Shown: in pieces, positions 45,288 through 58,250 of the stretch
How positions within the stretch are numbered: position 1 is the first letter of the stretch
Layout: every line of letters begins with the position of its first letter
Source of the DNA: Plutella xylostella
Taxonomy: Eukaryota > Arthropoda > Insecta > Lepidoptera > Plutellidae
DNA length: 64,000 nt
Direction: 5' to 3'
Assembly (NCBI RefSeq): GCF_932276165.1
Contig: NC_064009.1
Location: 6,758,001-6,822,000, forward strand
Translations under genes and position numbers: made by a program
Notes under the pieces: model-generated
Told to the model about the DNA's origin: nothing
Databases searched by the model: none
What the model saw: the letters and a program-made list of their open reading frames with translations, nothing else

Positions 45288-46292
45288 GTAATAACAATCT
45301 TACATACTTAGGTACTTAGTTATTTTTACTTTTAAGGCCGAAGGCACACTTTAGTATATCTAACATTATCTAATAGTTGCCTAATCTAATTTTGTAATCT
45401 AATAATCTATTTTTAAATAGTATTTAATTAGAATATTTAAAGGATGAATATCACGTGATAAGTAATGTAACTTTGTGTTTGGTAAAAGGTATTTCCGGTT
45501 TCAGCATTTTTCAAATTTTTCATCATTTGAAAATATTACAGAGTGTTTACGAAGACACTTAATACACACAATATAATATAACAGTAAGATTAATTAAAAT
45601 GACAATCCTTTTCTATCTAACAACAACTGATGCGAGCATAATAAACTATTGTGTTCCTTTTTATAATATGTAAATAAATTGTATTCGTTCAAATTATCAA
45701 CTTGAGCAAGAACCTTAATCTATTTTCGATGACTAAAGCGTACTTTATAAACACTCTCAAAAGCGCCCTCTGACGGAAGCAAAGCAACCATTATTTTGAC
45801 ACTGCACTGACTGACGTTGTCAAATATGAATGTCAAAAAACGCTGATACATTCACGAAGTTTCAATTTCCTTTAAGTTTCATAATATATTTCCCAAACAA
45901 TGGCAAATTAAACTATTATAGAAGCCTTTTCTAATGTCCCAGTATTGATCCTCGCCATAAAAGTTATATTCACAAACATTATGTCGTGACCTCCTCATAA
46001 TAATCGGATAAGGTTAGAATTTCTTAACCATTGTTTACTGCCGGTATTTCCCATGTTATCACTTAAATGATGAGTTTATTTAAGAATGAGCATTTTACCT
46101 CTCACACTACTGTGTAACTCTTTGTTTTTACTGTGTACTATTAGCGCAAACTCTCAAAACACGAATGTAAACACTGACTTGTATTGTTATAACCGAAAGG
46201 ACTGTAAATAAATCTGTTGGAGAGATGAGCACATCCCGCCACGTCTCCTGACGAATCCTGCACCACAGTCCCTTAGTAAAACACTCATAGAA
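45288..46292. other. probable promoter/5' region of the 46293 gene
   Basis: No coding signal. TGACG/TGTCAAA motifs around 45811-45837, in partial inverted arrangement, are of a type I often see near lepidopteran gene starts. The ACAGTCC at 46264-46270 could serve as an initiator shortly before the ATG at 46293. Confidence 0.3.
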
Positions 46293-46403
46293 ATGACTAG
46301 TTCAAGCATGAATGGATTCTACAGGCCTAGAAGTGCTCTCGCTCGAGCGATCTACGAGAAGCATAGGAATGATATGCACCTTGAAGAGCTGGACAAGAAT
46401 GAG
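46293..46403 (+). CDS. unrecognised gene, first coding exon
   Basis: ATG at 46293 (GAAATGA) opens MTSSSMNGFYRPRSALARAI then YEKHRNDMHLEELDKNE, 37 residues, up to the donor GAG|GTGAGC at 46403/46404, phase 0. Composition is clearly protein-like, with an amphipathic helix. The next coding exon in the window with matching phase is 60431-60621, about 14 kb away. I do not recognise the family. No signal peptide, so a cytosolic N-terminus is likely. Confidence 0.55.
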
Positions 46404-46818
46404 GTGAGCTAAATTATTAGTTTATTATCTTTTATATTGGGCTGAATATACAATGTTAAGGAGATGTATGTGCTTTCATACCAGAATGTGCTATTCACTC
46501 TGCCCGTGTGTCATCGGAACACACTTGTACAGAGCTGTGCTGGTTCCCGCTGAACCTACTCAGTAACATCAAGATGCAGTTAAACTTTTGTGTGGTAGTT
46601 ATTCTGCTAGGAACACAGTTACATACTCAATAACTAAGATTCATTCTAAAATTTTAAATTATGTTCTTAATATATTAGAATGAATCTGTGTGTTGAAGGA
46701 AAATGGTATGGCATAAAAATATTTTGCAATAGGGAAATTATTCAAGTAATTTGGTATTAGCAGCATTATAACGTTACTTTTTAAAGAGCCTCATGAAGGT
46801 GCAGTAATTTTATTTAAG

Positions 46819-47380
46819 AAAACCGGCCAAGTGCGAGTCGGGCTCGCGCACAAAGGGTTCCGTAGCTTAAATCAACCTATCTCAAAAACTATAAGAGATA
46901 CTTTGATCAAACCAAAAATCGTTGAAAGAGTTAATTAGCATGCATCACCTCTATTTTTTTTAGAATTTTATACCCCGTAGTTATAAAAATAGAGGGGGGG
47001 GGACATACTTTTTACGACTTTGAGAGCTGATATCTCAAAAACTGTTCACTTTAAGAAAAATGTTTTTTAGAAAACTTTATATCATTTTAAAAGACCTTTC
47101 CATTGATACCCCACACGGGTATGTACATCGAAAAAAAAAAATTCATCCCTCAGTTACATGTATGGGGGGCCCCACCCCCAATTCTTTTTTTTACTATTTA
47201 GTGTCATATTTTTGTAGCGGTTCATACAACACATATTCCCATCAAATTTCATCACTGTAGTACTTATAGTTTCCGAGTAAATCGGCTGTGACAGACGGAC
47301 AGACGGACAGACGGACAGACGGACATGACGAATCTATAAGGGTTCCGTTTTTGCCATTTTGGCTACGGAACCCTAAAAAA
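46819..47380 (+). mobile_element. ~560-bp lepidopteran interspersed repeat, copy 2
   Basis: Nearly identical to 23461-24020 and in the same orientation. Differences seen are an inserted C after CCGTAG, CCG/CTG, one A-run length, TTT/TGT near the right third, and AAA/AAT before the last 60 bp. It contains the (ACAGACGG)n run and the GGCTACGGAACCC end. It lies inside the long intron of the 46293 gene. Confidence 0.75.
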
Positions 47381-47970
47381 GGGCTGCTGATAGTGCTGAT
47401 GGCCATCTGTACACTTCGGGAATTCTGGATGGATTTCCTCCCGTAAAACGCTGTTGTCAAGTGCTGGCCTAACATGCCAGCCATTAAGCATAAATATATA
47501 TGATTATATTATAATATATGTATCCCTAGACACATAAAACATCCACCTCTTGTGTAGTATCTGAAGCTTCAGTTCAATAAGATAAGGTACATTAATTTAT
47601 GTTTCTAAGTTGTGTTTTTCCAAATATATTGGAGGCTTATCATGTTTAGACTAAACAAGTAATGCAATTAGTCAAGCTACTTTCTGGAGGTACAGACATA
47701 ACCTCAAATGTATCTCCATCTATCTCAAACATAATGTTCATCTCAAGTAAAAAGAAAGCTATTCTGGCAATGTTCAAAGATGGAAGTAAAACGGGGAGTT
47801 CTTTGCCCAGCAGTAAAAAATTAAGAAGTTTTTTTTTAAATGAAATATTATTATTTAAACAATTTTATGGTTGACTGTAGTTAATAAACTTAAATTGTGC
47901 ATGAAATCTACTAGTTTTCTAGTAATACAGGTGGAATTTTGTAATGCCACCAGAAGGCAATGTTACCTTA
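47381..47970. other. intron sequence
   Basis: Nothing recognised between the repeat and the hAT MITE. Confidence 0.5.
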
Positions 47971-47978
47971 GCCCATAT

Positions 47979-48478
47979 TAGGGCATGCAATACCGGAACT
48001 ATTTTCAATACCGGTATTGAGTTCCGGTATTGCAACTCAATACCGGGATCCCGGTATTAATACCGGTATTAAATTTCCTTGTAATAAATGGCATATATTG
48101 TGATTAAAGGTCGTATACGTCAAAATAAAACGAGAAAAAGCAATGAAATTCAGTTTTTTGTAATAGATTTTTACGAGAATTGAGTATTAGAGTTTAAATT
48201 TTACAAAAAAATATTATTTTTACATCCAGTGTCCGTTTATGCATGGTCAACAGTAGATATCAAACGGCTGAAAAATGCATCAAACGGTTGGAAACAAGTG
48301 CGCTTTCACAGTACTTAGGAATACTATATCTTAATCGCTTTATTATAGCCTAAAAAAGTCCGATTCCGGTATTACTTCAATACCGGTATTAACTTTCAAT
48401 ACCGGTATTGAAAAAAGCGTGAGTTTTGTCCCTAATACCGGTATTACGAATACCGGTATTGCGGTATTGCATGCCCTA
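47979..48478. mobile_element. 500-bp hAT-type MITE with palindromic subterminal repeats
   Basis: Exact 8-bp target duplication GCCCATAT at 47971-47978 and 48479-48486. Terminal inverted repeats begin TAGGGCATGCAATACCG and end with the complement; a TAGGG start and 8-bp duplication point to the hAT superfamily. Inside each end are perfect AATACCGGTATT palindromes: 48007, 48059, 48379, 48398, 48434 and 48449 (start positions), plus degraded copies. Non-coding. Confidence 0.88.
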
Positions 48479-48486
48479 GCCCATAT

Positions 48487-51400
48487 ATGCCCGCAGAGGG
48501 TCGCTAACGACCCACTTGAGTTTTTTTGCATATTTGCACTTAGAATCTGAATCTTAATCATATCCCAAAGTAAAACAACTTGATAAAAAAAACTAGTTAT
48601 GGGCATATATGGGTTAGTAATGTATATTTTTAGAAACAAAACCACATTCAAATATTTTTTTATATGTATAAGTATATTGAAGAAATATTTAAATGGTATT
48701 TTTTTTCCTAACATTTATTAAAGTATTCATGCAATTTCATTAACCATACAATCGTAATTTTTTTTATTTTTATTGAAGTAGTAGAAAAAAATATACTTAT
48801 ATCTTAGTAACTTTTCGGTTATGAACATAGGTTTGAGACTTAAAATAAAATACATCCCATAATCTCAAAAATCACCGAAAAAAATGTGTCGGTCCGTCTG
48901 TCGAACATGTACAATGTATAATTATTAGATAAATAAATTGATGACATCAGTTTACTCAAATTCAGTTCAAGCAGAACATACAGCATACAGCGGCCAAATA
49001 CCTGAAACGAAAAACTGCAATAAATAACACACTTTCATACAATCCCGGAACATTGGGCGATCGTTACGCGCCGTACGAGTGTATAAAAGCAAATCCGCGA
49101 GCGCCTTTGAAACACCTTAGTTTCTGAAGAACACAGTTTGTGTAACAATTTGTCTGACGCACTGGGGGCGGCGTTGCCGTAGTGATTGCTAGATCCAATT
49201 TCCCTCGCGGAGACAATTTGCCCAATCTTTCCTTGCTCGAAGACTACATCTGTCGGGCACGCAATACCGGCTCACGTGTGCCGTCATAACGAGGATATAT
49301 TTGCGTATGAAGAACACGAAATACCTCGGAATTGTGGAGGGAATAAGGCATTCGGGCCGCTCCCCCTCCCGCCGCGACCCTTTTAACTTTCATCCGAGTC
49401 GAGAGCTTTGTCCACATACTTTTGTTCTGTATTTGATCAGTGTTATTAAAATGTCGCGGGCGAAGACTAATCTTGCAGGCTAGTGAGAAGACGGAGGCCT
49501 GACTGCCGCTCCACATTAAATATGAACCTTGGCTGACTCCTGCCAGGCACAGGCTTTATTCCCCACGGCTGCGACTAGCAAAACTAGAGGTAGAGACGAA
49601 TTTTCAGAATGGAAAATTTTCATGCTTCTTTATGAAAAGTTTCAAAATAAGCGTTTTTGGTATGCGTTAGAGTCTTATCTTATACTATTTACATGTTTAT
49701 GTAGATAATCATTAATTACTATCAAATATTATAGGGCAATACGGGCAGGATCAGCGCATGCGTCAGCGCGTCGCCGGTCGTACTGCGCAGTAATCACGGC
49801 TATCCATTCTGTTAAAACCACCCGGGGTTAAATTAGTTAAGTAGACGCTTCCGTTAATCGTCGGTTAGCGGTCGGTGCCGGCCGCGCGCTCTAAATGGAT
49901 TAATTTATACTTATATGAGCGAGGACGATTTCGGTGTCACGCCACGATGGGGTGATTGTGTTGTGATTGCTTGCGCTTCCTATGAGGGCATCCTCTATTA
50001 AACGGTTCAGCCTCGGCTCCGTGTTAGTTAACAATCTAGCATTAATGCGGCGTCCTCGCATCCACTAGCATCTAGCAGCGATTTGTCGCATGTGCCTCGT
50101 TACGTGGAATTGTGCGAGTCCAGCCCGGCGACTGTTTGCAAATTGGCTCTGAGAATAGTTTTACATAGACTGAATACGTTGTTATTGATTCTTAAAAGCG
50201 CGCCCGTATACTTAGGCAAGTTACGGGTGCAGTGTGGCACACATGCGCGCGGCACCTGCCCGGCGCATCGCTCACTGCAATCTGTACATTATTTCTCCAT
50301 TGTTCGCGTAACGAGCCTCCCCCCTCCCCGCGCGCCGCGCACCCCCGCACCCCACACCCACCCCCGCCCGAGGCGCGGGGGGACAACTCGCGCCTTTCTT
50401 TTATCATTCCTCTCTTTATTTCCGAATGCAAATAATCCTCCACACGTGTGAGAACCGAAACCATTGTTCTCCCCCCCCCCGCCCCCACCGGGGACCTTGG
50501 TGACGCAATCTTTTCTTCAGCACTTAGGTAAATGTAAGTACCTAACCTACCTACACCTTTGCCTACCACCTACCCTCCCACACGCATCTCAGACACCCTT
50601 TAAGTATCATGTCTCATGTCCCATCATACGAGCATCAGCGAGATTCGAAACTAAAGTGTGTCTGCAGCATCGGACTTTTACATTTTCTAAATGAAGCCAA
50701 TATAAAACTTATCATTCCCGCCCAGACGACCACTTTCCACATTTCAATATTTGAAATGCATCTCCTAAGTCGCAACATGTCGTGTTATTGCTTCTTAGAA
50801 ATGATATCAATATTTGTAGGTTTTCCAAGTTGTTTGATTGTTAAACTAGCTTTACGTTCCAAAATGAGCAAAATCTTCAATCTTGCACAGATTTTGCAAT
50901 GTAGGGTAATGAATCGGAATGGAGATGCAGGCTTGGCTTCGTTAAGGCGGCGGCTCCGCGGAGTGAGGACAAACAGCTCGTTAGCCGCCGCCCGGAAGGG
51001 TGGAGCGCCGCGATTCCCAAGAAAAACGCTAAGTGGGAAATCAATACGTATTAGGCGCGATATCGGACGCCCGTCACTCTATGATGGATGAACGTACCCG
51101 AACTTTCCGCCCTGAAAATCTAATAATGACAATATACAAATTGCCGCCCGCGGCCGCTTCCGATACGCGATAGTGCGCCGTCGCCACTCACATTATGCAA
51201 ACAAACACAAAAAACGGATCGGCTTCTCCATTTCAGTTATAGAAATCTCAATTACGGTTATGTTTTTGGGTCGGATGATCTATCATGGACGTCCACACAC
51301 CGGCACTGCCCGGAGTCAATCGTCTCGACTCAAATAATGGCGTCGTCTGCTCGTCGACTTTCACAAAGAGTGCGATATTGGAGTGGATCGACAGGCGGGA

Positions 51401-54400
51401 GTCACTCGCGCTTCTACATATTGAAAGCTATTTGGAATTCGCAAATAAATACATGCACGGCCCCGCCACCACCTTCGCCGCGCCACCTCGCGCATCAGTG
51501 ACGCCTCTAATAAAATTGAAATCGCATTTGCTGACTCTCTCGAGGTCATGCCTCTCTTTGATACCGGAGAACTACAGCGCTCTCTATATCACTTCCATTG
51601 TTCAAATAGTGCTTTTCAGCGAAACGATATAGATCGGGCGCTATTAATATTCATTGAACTGACTTCGCCAGAGATAAATATAATATTATAGCTAAAATAT
51701 GTTGTCATTTTCGGTTTGAACCGCTGATCCTTGGTTGTAAATCGGCGTGTCGGGAGCGGTGCAACACAACGTAACATACAAAAGCCATTAGCGACGCACC
51801 CACCTGGGACGCTCTACGACACCTCTCTTTGCTGTCTCCTCTATTTACAACGACGCTACTTAGATATATTACACGTGTGTCGCTCACACCCGGATCACTA
51901 CCTAAAAGGTTCCACAATAACAGCCTCTAATCTTATAGATAAAGGGTTTCGGGTTGTATATTTGCATGGCCTTTATTTGGATTGATACAATATGTCCCCA
52001 GTTAATGGTAGAGGTAGTGGAAAACCAGTAGTCGCGGTGTTGTCAGTCGTCCGGCGGTGACAGCGCTTTCAAGCGCTCCATGAGCGAAATTGCTTTCCGT
52101 GCTATTATACTGTACAGTCTTACATGAGATTAAAGGCCGGGTGGCGCGGGGGTGAGGAGTGGGGGTGTATTTATGTCACCTCGGGGACGCGAGCGCTCGC
52201 CCCTCCCCAATTATACCGCAGTAAAAGTCATAAAAAGACACCCGAAGTTTTTACACGGACCTAGAAGAGCCTCACGCGAAATTAAGAGGGGCGCCGAAAT
52301 GTGAGATGAGCATGAATTTTTTATAAGACCAGATGATGGTGCCCCGTTTATGATGTCTTATGTCGGATAATGCGAGAGCCGCACGCGTGGTTTGTTTGCG
52401 CGGCTGAATCATTGATGACTCGGCTTTATTGCTCCCACAACCTGCCATCAAATAATTAATTACTTCGGCTCCTGGCCCAAAGTAATCACTTTCTTTTATA
52501 GGCTCCAACGCTGCACTCAAGTGCGTATGTCAAACAAACCGGTACACGTTGGAGGGAATGACCACGTATAATTTTTAATTATAAGATTTTAATTAATCCA
52601 CCTTCGTATGTATGTCAGACGTCACCTGCTTGGGTGAGCCGGTCAAAACTGCAGTGGTTTGTGATTGATTAAATATTTTTTGCGTCGTATTGCTCTTTTG
52701 GCATATGCATAATTTATTTGTCAGTAACTCGTGAAAGGAGCCTTAAAGCCTGGGGTGCACTTATTCAAGACTATCCCAAAGCCTCCATATACAAAGTTAC
52801 AGTCGGTCCTAATGGTCTATTAATATGACCTATCAGTCCCTGTACGCCTCAAGAAGGAAGGATAAATGTCCTTATTGCTTACGGCTATCTGATACGGCGT
52901 CGTTGTGGGAAAATGGCGAGATGCGTATCGTTTTACTTCCCTGATTTGATTACCGCTGGCTGCGAACCAGACTGGACGCCTTATGTTACGTCACACGTCG
53001 GTGGTGTCGACACCAGACGATTTTTTAAATAAATTTTCAGCATTTGGAAGGCTGCTGAACAATGTACTTATTGGTTTTATAACTGCTTTGTTTCCAAAGT
53101 AACAATAATATGGTAAAGGTGCATAAAAGTTTTATTAAAAAGCACTTCACTTGGAAGGCCGTTCGCAGCGACGGAAACGAACTGCTAGCTGGTTAGCGCG
53201 ACACGGGCGATTCTCGTTTTTGTTTACGCCTGCCTGAAACAATACATTCTCACGTTTAATTTCTCCCGAGTCACAATTGATTATTTTACGATTGTGTTTA
53301 TTGAGGTCACTCAATGCGCGAATACGTCAATCTGGATTTTCTACCTGCGAATGCTTATACTTTTCCGTAAGTTATACTTGTCGCTTAAACGACACTAAAG
53401 CCACAGGATGGTGTGTAGCAATACCTGTATAGACACACAATACCCGGCGGACTGAGCATTAAACTTTTTCTAGGGTGTAATAAAATGTAGCGCATCCATG
53501 GCATAATGTGTTCGATGCACCCGCGGTATATGAGATAAAGACTCCTTCTGAATACACAGCTCCATGTATAATTCATGTTGTGAAAACACTTATATTAACG
53601 TACGGACTATCAGCGTCTCCATGTTTGCTTAGTTGCTTTATGGTTGAGGGTTCGTACATACTGAAAAATGACAGAAGCGAGCTTAATCGTATTCACTTAA
53701 TTGGGTACTAGATGCCTTTGCAGGTTGCTGTGGCTGGGGAGATTGGTCCAATAGCGACGCGAGGTGAAGTTCGTGTGGAGACGTCGTAAAGTCTGAATAA
53801 AGGTGTGAGGGCTCGGCGTCCTCGGCCGCTCGTGCGTACGTGCGTGCCGCTACCGGCCAGTCGCCGCTAACATGATTATGACAGTACTACGTGCCAACCC
53901 ATCTCCGGGACATCCGGGATTCCTCGCACAAATATTCATTAATCTTTCACGGCCCGACGTCCGCCGCGATGGAGATTTAATCAGATTAAGGATCATCTTT
54001 TTGCGGGAGGAGTCGTGACTTTTGTGTCCGGTGGACCGTCGCCACAATTTCGTGCTAAATTTATGATGGAACAACATTTCCTATAAATATGAAAGTACTT
54101 GCAACTCTTGGAGTAAGTAGACGAAGAGTGCTCCCATTATGCGCCAACAAAGGGTAGGTGTAGTACGTAGTTACGTACTTACGTATGTAGGATATATTAG
54201 ACAATGGTCTGGTGTAGACTGGATGTCGTCGGTCGCCGGCGGCGGCGGGGACGGCGGCGGGGGCGCGGGGCGCGGGGGGCGAGGCTCGCCATCGCCACGC
54301 AGTCTGACGCACCTCCGCGCATCCGAAACTCGTTTATTAGATGATATGATACCACCTGCTTATGCCCCTCGATTGATGTAACAAGCATGCAACCATCACA

Positions 54401-57400
54401 TTAGCTATCTAACAGCAATAATCTGTCTCCGATTAACCTGTTATATTTATCTCGTTTACTGCCGACTTAGCTTACACCTCTCTATTGCCTCGTAAAATGC
54501 CCATCCAGACGAGATCGAGTGCGATCTAAATGATTTCGGACCAATATAATAAATACATTCGACTGCGAATTAAAGTTAACACTTACGCGGAGATGGAGCG
54601 TCCGTTTGATTCGTAGATAGGGCACGGCACAGGACGGCAGACAAATAAAAAGTAGAATTAAGCGCGGCGGAACGCGCGTAAAATTATTTTACCATTGTAT
54701 GCAAATCAACGCCGTGATTATTTTATTTCCTAAGAGAACGCAGTATAAATCTCGGATTGAAAAAAAGCCCGTTAACAGAACGTCTCTGCGTTGATAGGTG
54801 TTTTAATAAGAATTTATTCTATACAAATTCAGAATATAAATACGTCTGTAAAAATTTAACATTAACTTTTAAGTCGATGCCTGCGCTGCGATGTTCCTGT
54901 AGACGTACATTTTACGACAGGAAAATACGATTGTAAAACGAGTAATAACAAAGACCTCAGGGATACAAGAAAGCTATGAATGAGTAAATAAATACAACGA
55001 AAGTTGACATCAACGAGCCTCGAGGAAGTTTACACTCTACAAAAAGGCTGTACGTACGTGCAGGCCGAATGTGGAAATATTTGTGCGCATTTTTGAAGAA
55101 TCAGTACAAGGTGACAGCGCGGCCGGACCGCCGACCACTGACCGATATTCTCTTTTTTCCTCCCTCCTACCATCTTCGGGTGATCGGATTTTATTAAAGT
55201 CCAAATGTAGTTGTCATTGCCGCATTGATTTGATGTTTCTCACGCCATCCCAGATCGCAGCATCATAAATTACACATTCAGGAGCATGATTAATTAAAGG
55301 ACAAGTAAAACCAACATTCTCATCTGAGGTGAAGTCGTGCTCAATTTAAAATGCTGAGACGCCAAGGACGGGCGGCGGCCATCTTGGATATAAAGGCATA
55401 ACTCATTTATTAAGCGGGGATGCAGGGCTCGCGGCGCGCGTCTAATGAAAGTTGGCGCTGCAAAAAAGCAGCTTCGCTTGGAATGTGTCGCCCGCGCGTT
55501 CTTAGACGTGTACAGACGATAAAAATACCACAAGTTGAGACGCGGCGGGGGCGCGGGGGGGAGGGAGCTGAGCCCTCGCGATACGAATTCAATCAACAGC
55601 TCGCTATTCGATTGGCGGTTGAATTTTGACAAATGTGGAAATATCTTGCATGAAATTTCTGTACTATCCACACTGATGTTGGTATGGTTAAACGACGAAT
55701 ATTTAGACGATAAAAGCACCAAATTATGCTAAACGTAGCATTTTTCTCCTGTTTAGGACTTCGCTGTTCAGGATATTATCGTAGATTAAATTATATACTT
55801 AAATCAATACTATAATAATAAAATCTTTAGAAGATTTAAATAAATAAATACCAAAAGAAGCTTTTGCCCGTGGCGTCGTCATTCTAAAGCAGCTGGTTTT
55901 TGCCGCCTCCGACTGTTAATATCGACGGACAATGGCGCGGCGATCGCCGATCGCGCCCGAACAATCGCCACGCCGACGCACGCCACCTTAATTGCTCCTT
56001 TTACTGACGCTGAATTATTTAAATTTCGAACGCGGCCAAAAAGAAAATTCGCCGCGCAACAGCTTAATTTTTATTTACTTCCCATTCGGCGTAATTGAAT
56101 GAGGATTCTATTTTCGAACGCTCAGGTAACGAGCCAATCACCGGCGGAGCGAGCCTCCTCGCGTTACAGCCACAGCTGACCCATAGTTAACCTGAAGTTA
56201 TTTTAACTGCCTACCGCTTGGGTGGTAATGCACGACAATATTGTCTTCCAGCAGAGCGACTGATTTAACGATCGAATCCACCCAGTTGGTGCGACGGATT
56301 AAAGTAAAACCAGTTTAAACACACTCGTAAATCTCTCGAGCGCGTGCCCACTAGCAGACGTTTTGTCTGATACGTCATACTTGAGTGTCTCGAGCTGCAA
56401 CGTTCCTTTTCAGCGCCTGTTGTTGTGGAGTTCCTTCGGTGATATTGTGTCTCCTGTGTGCTAAAATGTACTGTTGCAAATAAAGCCGAAATGTAAAGGC
56501 TAATTTATCTGCAGGCGTTTAATAGCCGAAGGGTGAGCTTCCAATTATTAGGTCCGGAATGGAGCGTAGGCGCAACATTCCCATGGGCCGGCGACGCGGA
56601 AATAATAGTGCAAATGAATCTGAACGGCATTAAGCCGAAGATCACGTCGGCACATAAATCGAGAGGCTCGATAGAACAATTAAAAGACGAGTTTAAAACA
56701 ATTACGCAATGGACGCCTCGGGGCGGGTCGTGACGTAGAGCTAGGATCCCGAGCGCTTCCCGTTACGGTATTATTCTCTCAATATGCAAATCAGCGTAAC
56801 AAAATATCTAATACATGGAAGGTTAAAAGTACCGGTCGGTATGCTGTAGGGTTTTTGAAAATTCATTGTCTCAAAGAAGCCTGCTGAAAGTGCTTTTAGC
56901 ATAAGTCCACCTTTTGTGCACTTATATATTTTATTTATACAATAAATTAATATTTATGCGGAAAACATACGTAACATAGCAATAAATAAGAAGTGGTTTA
57001 TGAAAAGAGATTTTATTCTGTTAAGCATCTAATATTTTTACTCTATAGCCTGTGCCATGTCTGGTATTTTCTAATGCTATTGTCGTATCTATAACAGATC
57101 TACCAGTTAAAACACATATTATAACATAGATAGATAATAGAATGCTAGTCTAGCAGCTTTATCGAGTGTTATAAAATCAATTGTTATGCAGCCATAAGTC
57201 ATACGAAGTTTTAATTGAGTCTATTGCAGTCACAATATATCTTTTGCCTTGGCTCCTGGCATTTCATTTGTGAATACAAGCGATAAAACAATTTGTGTTA
57301 GACTCTGCGGCTTCAAGCGGCGGCAAAGCAAGTAAAAATCTAAACAAAAATAAGTTGGGAAATGTTCATATTTCTTGACAAGAAAGGCAGGCGAGCCGGC

Positions 57401-58179
57401 GAGCTGGTAGCTTTTTAAAATTTAGTATCCTCCTCCGTGTTTCGGGCATTTCGCTGTAAATATTTACTGCGAGCACATCGCGCTGCGGCCGACAGTCCGC
57501 ACACGATCTGCATCTCGGGGATGATCCCATTTTAATGGAACGGCCGGCAAACAAGCCGGAGCCGCTTACCGGCAATCCCGCGGGATCCTATGCGCCACTT
57601 AGTCTGCCGCTACACAACTGAACTGTCTTACAGCCGCCTCACGAGATTTCTCCCCAAAAAAATAACTGAAATGTCACGGTGTACAGCCTTCTTCATGCTC
57701 ATTAGCACTTAAGAAACGTAAAGATTTATCTACAATGCTCCACATCTTAAAAGCATTCAAATTGTATATCTCACGTCAGGACAAATGGTCCGCCATCGGC
57801 TTTCAACGACGGCCATTCAGGGCCAGTGGTCGCACAACGCCGGTGTAGCGTCATTAAGAGTTTGCAGATTTAAATGGGAATTAAGTTGGTATTGTGCTGG
57901 CGGTGTTATTATTTCGCTCGGTATTGACAATATGGTCCTTGGGCTGTTGATTCATTAGCCGGGGTTGCCGACCGGCGCACAAAGGTGTGCAGTGTGCATC
58001 CCCGCGCACTAACGAGGCTTGGGTTAATGATCTTATTGAAGCCGCGGCCCTGTGACTGGCGAAACATTGCCACACCGAGGACTAAAGGATTAATCACCCT
58101 ATAGGTACCTACATAGATTAATGTTATACCTTTCTGAGGATCTCTGATTTGATTAACTCAGCAGTTTTACAAAAGGAGA
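48487..58179. other. long intron of the 46293 gene
   Basis: No exon recognised in ~9.7 kb. Open frames (e.g. 50.1-50.6, 50.6-51.1, 55.3-55.7 kb) sit in GC-rich patches, lack domains and have equally long frames opposite. A TATAAAA at ~49082 is isolated. TA-rich and GC-rich blocks alternate as in the zfh2 flank. Confidence 0.45.
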
Positions 58180-58250
58180 CTCGAGGATCGAATCCGGGAC
58201 GTTCAGCATAGCCGTCAGGGTCACTAACCACTACGCCATTCGGTCGTCAG
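58180..58250 (-). mobile_element. tRNA-headed SINE remnant, minus strand
   Basis: On the minus strand: A box TGGCGTAGTGGTTAG (58224-58238) and B box GGATTCGATCC (58185-58195) at tRNA-like spacing, with TGACCCTGACGGCTATGCTG between. The same layout as the head at 34316. The 3' body is not recognisable. Confidence 0.6.

Noticed and set aside
49078..49140. TATAAAA promoter near 49082
   Set aside because: No initiator at the right distance and no exon or donor downstream.
50609..51091. 160-codon plus-strand open frame
   Set aside because: Peptide changes character midway, no motif, inside a long intron.
55294..55722. 142-codon minus-strand open frame
   Set aside because: Shadowed by several frames on the other strand in a GC-rich block; no recognisable family.
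56533..56733. 66-codon frame as an exon of the 46293 gene
   Set aside because: Peptide is somewhat protein-like but no acceptor in phase and a stop ends it; the 46403 and 60431 exons join without it.
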